The notes under the pieces: model-generated | Seen by the model: the letters and a program-made list of their open reading frames with translations, nothing else | Databases searched by the model: none | Told to the model about the DNA's origin: nothing | Shown here: one piece after another, positions 61,701-64,000 of the stretch | Numbering within the stretch: position 1 is the first letter of the stretch | How the letters are laid out: each line of letters begins with the position of its first letter | Assembly (NCBI GenBank): GCA_016125385.1 | Contig: WGLV01000019.1 | Coordinates: 1 to 64,000 of the forward strand | Length of the DNA: 64,000 nt | Direction of reading: 5' to 3' | From: a bacterium | GTDB taxonomy: Bacteria > Hinthialibacterota > Hinthialibacteria > Hinthialibacterales > Hinthialibacteraceae | Program-made: the position numbers and the translations under genes

Positions 61701-62287
61701 AGCGCGCCCTTCCAGGCGTCATGCCAGCGCGGGTTGCGCGCCCAGCGCTCGGCCACAGCCAGCGCCCAGGGCAGCCACACCAGCGTAAACAGCATGTTGG
61801 TGTGTTTTTTATGAGCGCAGTGAAACCCGCAGAAGGTGTACGCCGCCGCCGTCATGCCCGCGCCCCACGGCGAAAGGCCCAACAGCCGCGCGTAGCGGTA
61901 CGCGCCCAGCCCGGCGATCAGCAGATGAAACATCACCAGAATCTGAGCGGCGAAATAGGCCGATTGGGTCGAGCCGATAAACGGCGCCATCAGCCAGTTG
62001 AACGGATAAAAAAAGCCCGCCTCGCAATTGGCGATTCCCGGCCAGCCGCCGAACTGGTAGGGGTCCCACAGAGGGAGATGGCCCGACAGCGCCAGCCTGA
62101 ACAACCCCATGCGCGTGGCGAAATCCTTGATGAGGATGTCGTCGGTGAAGTGCATGCGGTCGGCGGCGAAGGGCGTCCAGATTCGCCACCAGAAAAGCGC
62201 GATGGCCGCCGCCAGCGTCAGAATGACGAGGCCATATTCTTTTTTCGACGCGGACAGCGTCCGCAGCCCGTTTTGAGGGTTTTGCAT
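58721..62287 (-). CDS. YfhO-family membrane protein (GT-C-like, 1188 residues)
   Basis: N-terminal half matches the YfhO family: two helices around 16-45, the acidic loop FTDDILIKDFATRMGLFRLA (about 68-87), PLWDPYQFGGWPGIANCEAG, KKHTNMLFTLVWLPWALAVA, and twelve or more helices up to about residue 530. Soluble, extracytoplasmic sections follow (about 540-1140), including two similar blocks with ASILIGGVEYSPNNVGYNLA-like and GVTLPGYPEHARMIS-like beta sequences that look like an internal duplication, then a last pair of helices (about 1145-1180). YfhO proteins glycosylate wall polymers in Firmicutes; here the acceptor is unknown. On the minus strand, downstream of the partial lipoprotein gene. 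Confidence 0.85.
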   Translation of the reverse strand: MQNPQNGLRTLSASKKEYGLVILTLAAAIALFWWRIWTPFAADRMHFTDDILIKDFATRMGLFRLALSGHLPLWDPYQFGGWPGIANCEAGFFYPFNWLMAPFIGSTQSAYFAAQILVMFHLLIAGLGAYRYARLLGLSPWGAGMTAAAYTFCGFHCAHKKHTNMLFTLVWLPWALAVAERWARNPRWHDAWKGALILALAYLAGHPQASLYITLLVAGRMAYGAWNHAGETGERRLGAWLRRLAPIAAMFALAFSLTAVQWLPTIEMIKMGERAEAGQFSRSTEFSMPPYELMDAVLPEALRDWSQVEIFYWGVFPLLLAMASVMRGGFTPVDRFLLMAGVLAVGLSMGEYFFLYDISYVLIPGVAWVRAPSRWIYFASLPIAYFAGRAIDWMIREPSRMAEPEEWRLFYRAVAGLCGLALTALTLIVFITAGESLRAAAGGAAWITETPRRIFVSALWTALFGGAFFLMLRLTQTGKCSVKTFALLAIALTWIDLGTQYRGLDLAPGPGGYPSDPSLEALRELTWNYRTKVFLGGGGIRDVYHGAAQGFYELDGNSPLTPRLQLDLREDTALVNSDKPNIALLRLCGVGALLSDAMNLPLEFQRRTQRLYTLNTPPPNARELPDSLEVDPEAQRGVLSLQSFPYNEVALVAPDREDDDGPAPPGAVFPKPFLFASASAAAVKNGAFLIVDGENVFEEIEPDEDSKAGYYFAVANPATGEIEKTAYFNPMYGVTLPGYPEHARMISFIDSIPEGRLVFAAARDNASDSLMPEGMGALRAIGASIDVRTKFRLAHAIVGVKGAPVGSALEILSPTEALVVQTRNRVYIEGRVARPPQPEWIATGTFAREWQNFFESIADDRFTPWSFPAEIEQPTGAPAIAQPVSVFSSIEPTTSLDGGVRVGQASILIGGVEYSPNNVGYNLAVYDPVSREVTAQGSFDLMKDYAPESPPSYVHDPPAQNLAMRKFIEDAPGGSIVLGALRGEGTDLLLPETIDLLKENGSSFVYRGNPDDRKWLSHAFVFVKGTTKCVETFMQRADSIVFTRYPGGPALTHAEFTDNREIVIPSDPVEEVLKRAHDVSRETAPAPPLAWMMEHEGPNRLSASGVAEHGGLVMLSELFYPGWRAYVDGLPEPIQRVNYYFRGVEVGPGAHRIEMAYRPASFIVGLTITLIALIAAIVGGRWARAKPR

Positions 62288-62357
62288 GTTTCGCGTTCCC
62301 GTTCGCCGCTGAATCAGGCGAGACCGGCTCCCCGCTGGATTCCCGATAACGTACCCA

Positions 62358-64000
62358 TCATTTCATGCCGCCGAGCGGCGAGCCGGAAAACATCGTCCAC
62401 AGCGTTTTGATATCTTCAGCGGGCAGGTGAAAATCCGCCTCCAGCCCGTGACCGGTCACGCTCGCCACCACCGACGCGCCCCGCATGGGAGCATCTTCAG
62501 GAATATGCACCATCGCCAGCAGGTTGAGCATCGGCATCTTGTCCGTCATCCGTTTTTTCATCCAGTTCACGACCTGGGCGAGGTTGACGTCGAGCTCAGC
62601 CAGTTCGCCCAGGGCTTGTTTATCGGGCCAGAAGGGTTCGGTATCGCCCAGCCGGAACTGCGTCCGGGCGCGCTCGAACGAGCCGGAGGTGACGATCAGC
62701 ATATCGCTCGTCAAGCCATACTCCACAGTCGCATGGTATGGCTCCATCTCCCGGGCGTAGGGCGATTCGGGGTCTCTGGTACGGAGTCGAACCTCGACGG
62801 TCGAATACGCGTCGCCGTCCGCCTCGCCCGCGTTGGGCGTATTGACGATTTGGGCTTCGAACTCGGTCGGGCTCAGCGCGGCGTCCACCCAGCCCTTCCA
62901 TTCGCCAACGAAGGTCTCGATGAACTTTTCGGCGGCGGCGCGTTCACGGATCGGAGCCGACGCGGTAAAGGTCAGCGCGCCGTCTTGAGCCACCTCGACC
63001 CACGTCGCGCGCCGCGCCTCGAACGCTTGGCCGATCATCGCCCATGTGTTGGCGAACGCGCCGCCGTCGACGGCCATCGAGGTCATATCGGCGGCGAGCC
63101 GGTCTTTGACCAGCTGAAAGAACTCGCCGGGGAAATTGACGTAGCCTTTCGCCAGCGGATGTTCACACAGCGCGGGGCGCGTATCGCTATCGGGGGCGGC
63201 CGTCCAGGAATCCACAAAGGTTCGCATCGGCGTATCGTCCGCGACGGCGGCGCGTCCGTGAATCCGAACGCCCTCGCTGGAGGCGAAGGCCTGAATCTCA
63301 ATCTCGCGGGTCTGGCCGAGCAGGTCAAGCATCCAGCGCCATTTCATTTTCGTCAGCGGCGACGCGGCGAAAGGATGCGGATCCGGATCGGGATTTTCCG
63401 CCTGGTCTTTCCAATAATCGTCCAGTTCAATCTGGATGTTATTTTTCACTTCATCCGATTTCAGCCACAGCGTGGCGTCGCCCTCGGCCTTGAATTTCGC
63501 TAATGCCGCCGGAGCGCCGCTGGCGGTCCATTGCTGAATGGGTTCGACGGAATCCGAACGCGAAACGATGGCATAGCCGTCTATCACGTCGTAATTGATT
63601 TTTTTCTTCCTGATTTTTTCATCTTCCGCGGCTCTGGTTTCGGTTCCATGAAGAAAGCGCTCGCCGTCGATGACGGGAACCAGCGCCGCGAGAGTTACCT
63701 TGCCGCCGGTCTTGTGCGAAAGAATCCATAACGGGCGGACTCGATCGACGGCGTCCTTCGATTCCTGATTGAGTTCATCAAACAATACGCCTTCCACCAT
63801 GCCGGGAAATTCCATCCCCAGCGAGGCCTGCAAAAAGCCGCCCACGCCGGCGTCAAGCCGATCGAGCGAGGCGATGCGCAGCATCGCGCCGACGCCTCCC
63901 GGCGCGATCTCGAATGGAGAAGCGGGCGAGGCGGGCGCGGCGGCGTCCTGTTGAGGGCGGCCGCACGACGCGAAAACCATCGCCAGACCAAGCAGGAAAA
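62358..64000 (-). CDS. Lipoprotein of unknown function, 5' end beyond the window
   Basis: The visible C-terminal 547 residues lack a start: the in-frame sequence before the first Met at 63980 reads FLLGLA, continuing MVFASCGRPQQ, so the hydrophobic core of a lipoprotein signal with lipobox FASC runs off the right edge. After an Ala/Pro linker there is a repeated DUF3352-like pattern (LRIASLDRLDAGVGGFLQAS, then RIASLDR.. and a WTAAPDSDTRPA segment). No enzyme motif is visible. It is upstream of the YfhO gene by 70 bases on the same strand, so the two are probably co-transcribed. Confidence 0.7.
   Translation of the reverse strand, partial: FLLGLAMVFASCGRPQQDAAAPASPASPFEIAPGGVGAMLRIASLDRLDAGVGGFLQASLGMEFPGMVEGVLFDELNQESKDAVDRVRPLWILSHKTGGKVTLAALVPVIDGERFLHGTETRAAEDEKIRKKKINYDVIDGYAIVSRSDSVEPIQQWTASGAPAALAKFKAEGDATLWLKSDEVKNNIQIELDDYWKDQAENPDPDPHPFAASPLTKMKWRWMLDLLGQTREIEIQAFASSEGVRIHGRAAVADDTPMRTFVDSWTAAPDSDTRPALCEHPLAKGYVNFPGEFFQLVKDRLAADMTSMAVDGGAFANTWAMIGQAFEARRATWVEVAQDGALTFTASAPIRERAAAEKFIETFVGEWKGWVDAALSPTEFEAQIVNTPNAGEADGDAYSTVEVRLRTRDPESPYAREMEPYHATVEYGLTSDMLIVTSGSFERARTQFRLGDTEPFWPDKQALGELAELDVNLAQVVNWMKKRMTDKMPMLNLLAMVHIPEDAPMRGASVVASVTGHGLEADFHLPAEDIKTLWTMFSGSPLGGMK

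Noticed and set aside
59777-62410. 877-codon open frame antisense to the YfhO gene
   Set aside because: Arg/Gln-rich translation over a clear membrane-protein gene; a GC artefact.
1-64000. tRNA, rRNA or CRISPR loci
   Set aside because: No T-arm GGTTCGAnTCC-type strings with a matching acceptor stem, no rRNA sequence and no spacer arrays were seen.

Overview
The window is high-GC, densely coded bacterial chromosome. It looks like a Gram-negative, probably uncultivated lineage outside the Proteobacteria. The signs are an LpxD-like acyltransferase (outer membrane lipid A), RNase Y, isolated prepilins with planctomycete-like GFTLIELL leaders, a CdsA with a planctomycete-like variant signature, many secreted glycosidases and very large GT-C/YfhO membrane proteins. 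The sequence alone does not fix the phylum; PVC-adjacent or Sumerlaeota/Hydrogenedentota/Poribacteria-like groups are guesses.

Layout. 1-837 is a repeat array abutting the stop codon of rny. 838-12028 holds rny, the NAD(P)HX repair gene, membrane and secreted proteins, a NUDIX hydrolase and a prepilin. 12029-20770 has replication-origin character: an AT-rich region with DnaA-box-like sites and TAA triplets in front of dnaN, then dapB, rsmG, parA and parB, with two identical perfect parS palindromes (one inside dapB). 21304-33764 holds HD-GYP, tsaC, a glycosidase, nagB, an ECF sigma/anti-sigma/DUF4097 group, a second prepilin, a methyltransferase, a dockerin-like secreted protein, a nitroreductase and a pteridine-reductase-like SDR. 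34470-35122 encodes three tiny related membrane proteins. 35178-42142 holds a GH9 glucanase, an SH3-domain protein, a MagIII-like glycosylase, dxs and a polyprenyl synthase. 42857-48213 holds queE-queC, a DUF2961 lipoprotein and a GAF/AAA+ regulator without the GAFTGA motif. 48773-58643 holds the lpxD-like gene, rmlC/rmlD-like genes, comF, an AT-rich Zn-ribbon/winged-helix/TIR gene of likely foreign origin, uppS-cdsA and miaA-hfq-hflX. The right end is a YfhO-family giant protein and a lipoprotein cut by the window edge.

Two observations stand out. First, a family of composite repeats (modules A-D-C-B, about 308 bp per unit) occurs at six loci. At five of them it starts at or within a few bases of a stop codon, in the same orientation as the gene, with a palindromic head whose two arms co-vary between copies. 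Second, the TIR gene at 52829-53833 looks like a compact, single-gene defence effector. Functional links in the window: dxs, the polyprenyl synthase, uppS and cdsA serve isoprenoid, carrier-lipid and phospholipid synthesis; lpxD-like and rml-like genes serve the cell surface; queE/queC and miaA serve tRNA modification; the glycosidases and nagB suggest use of polysaccharides and amino sugars.
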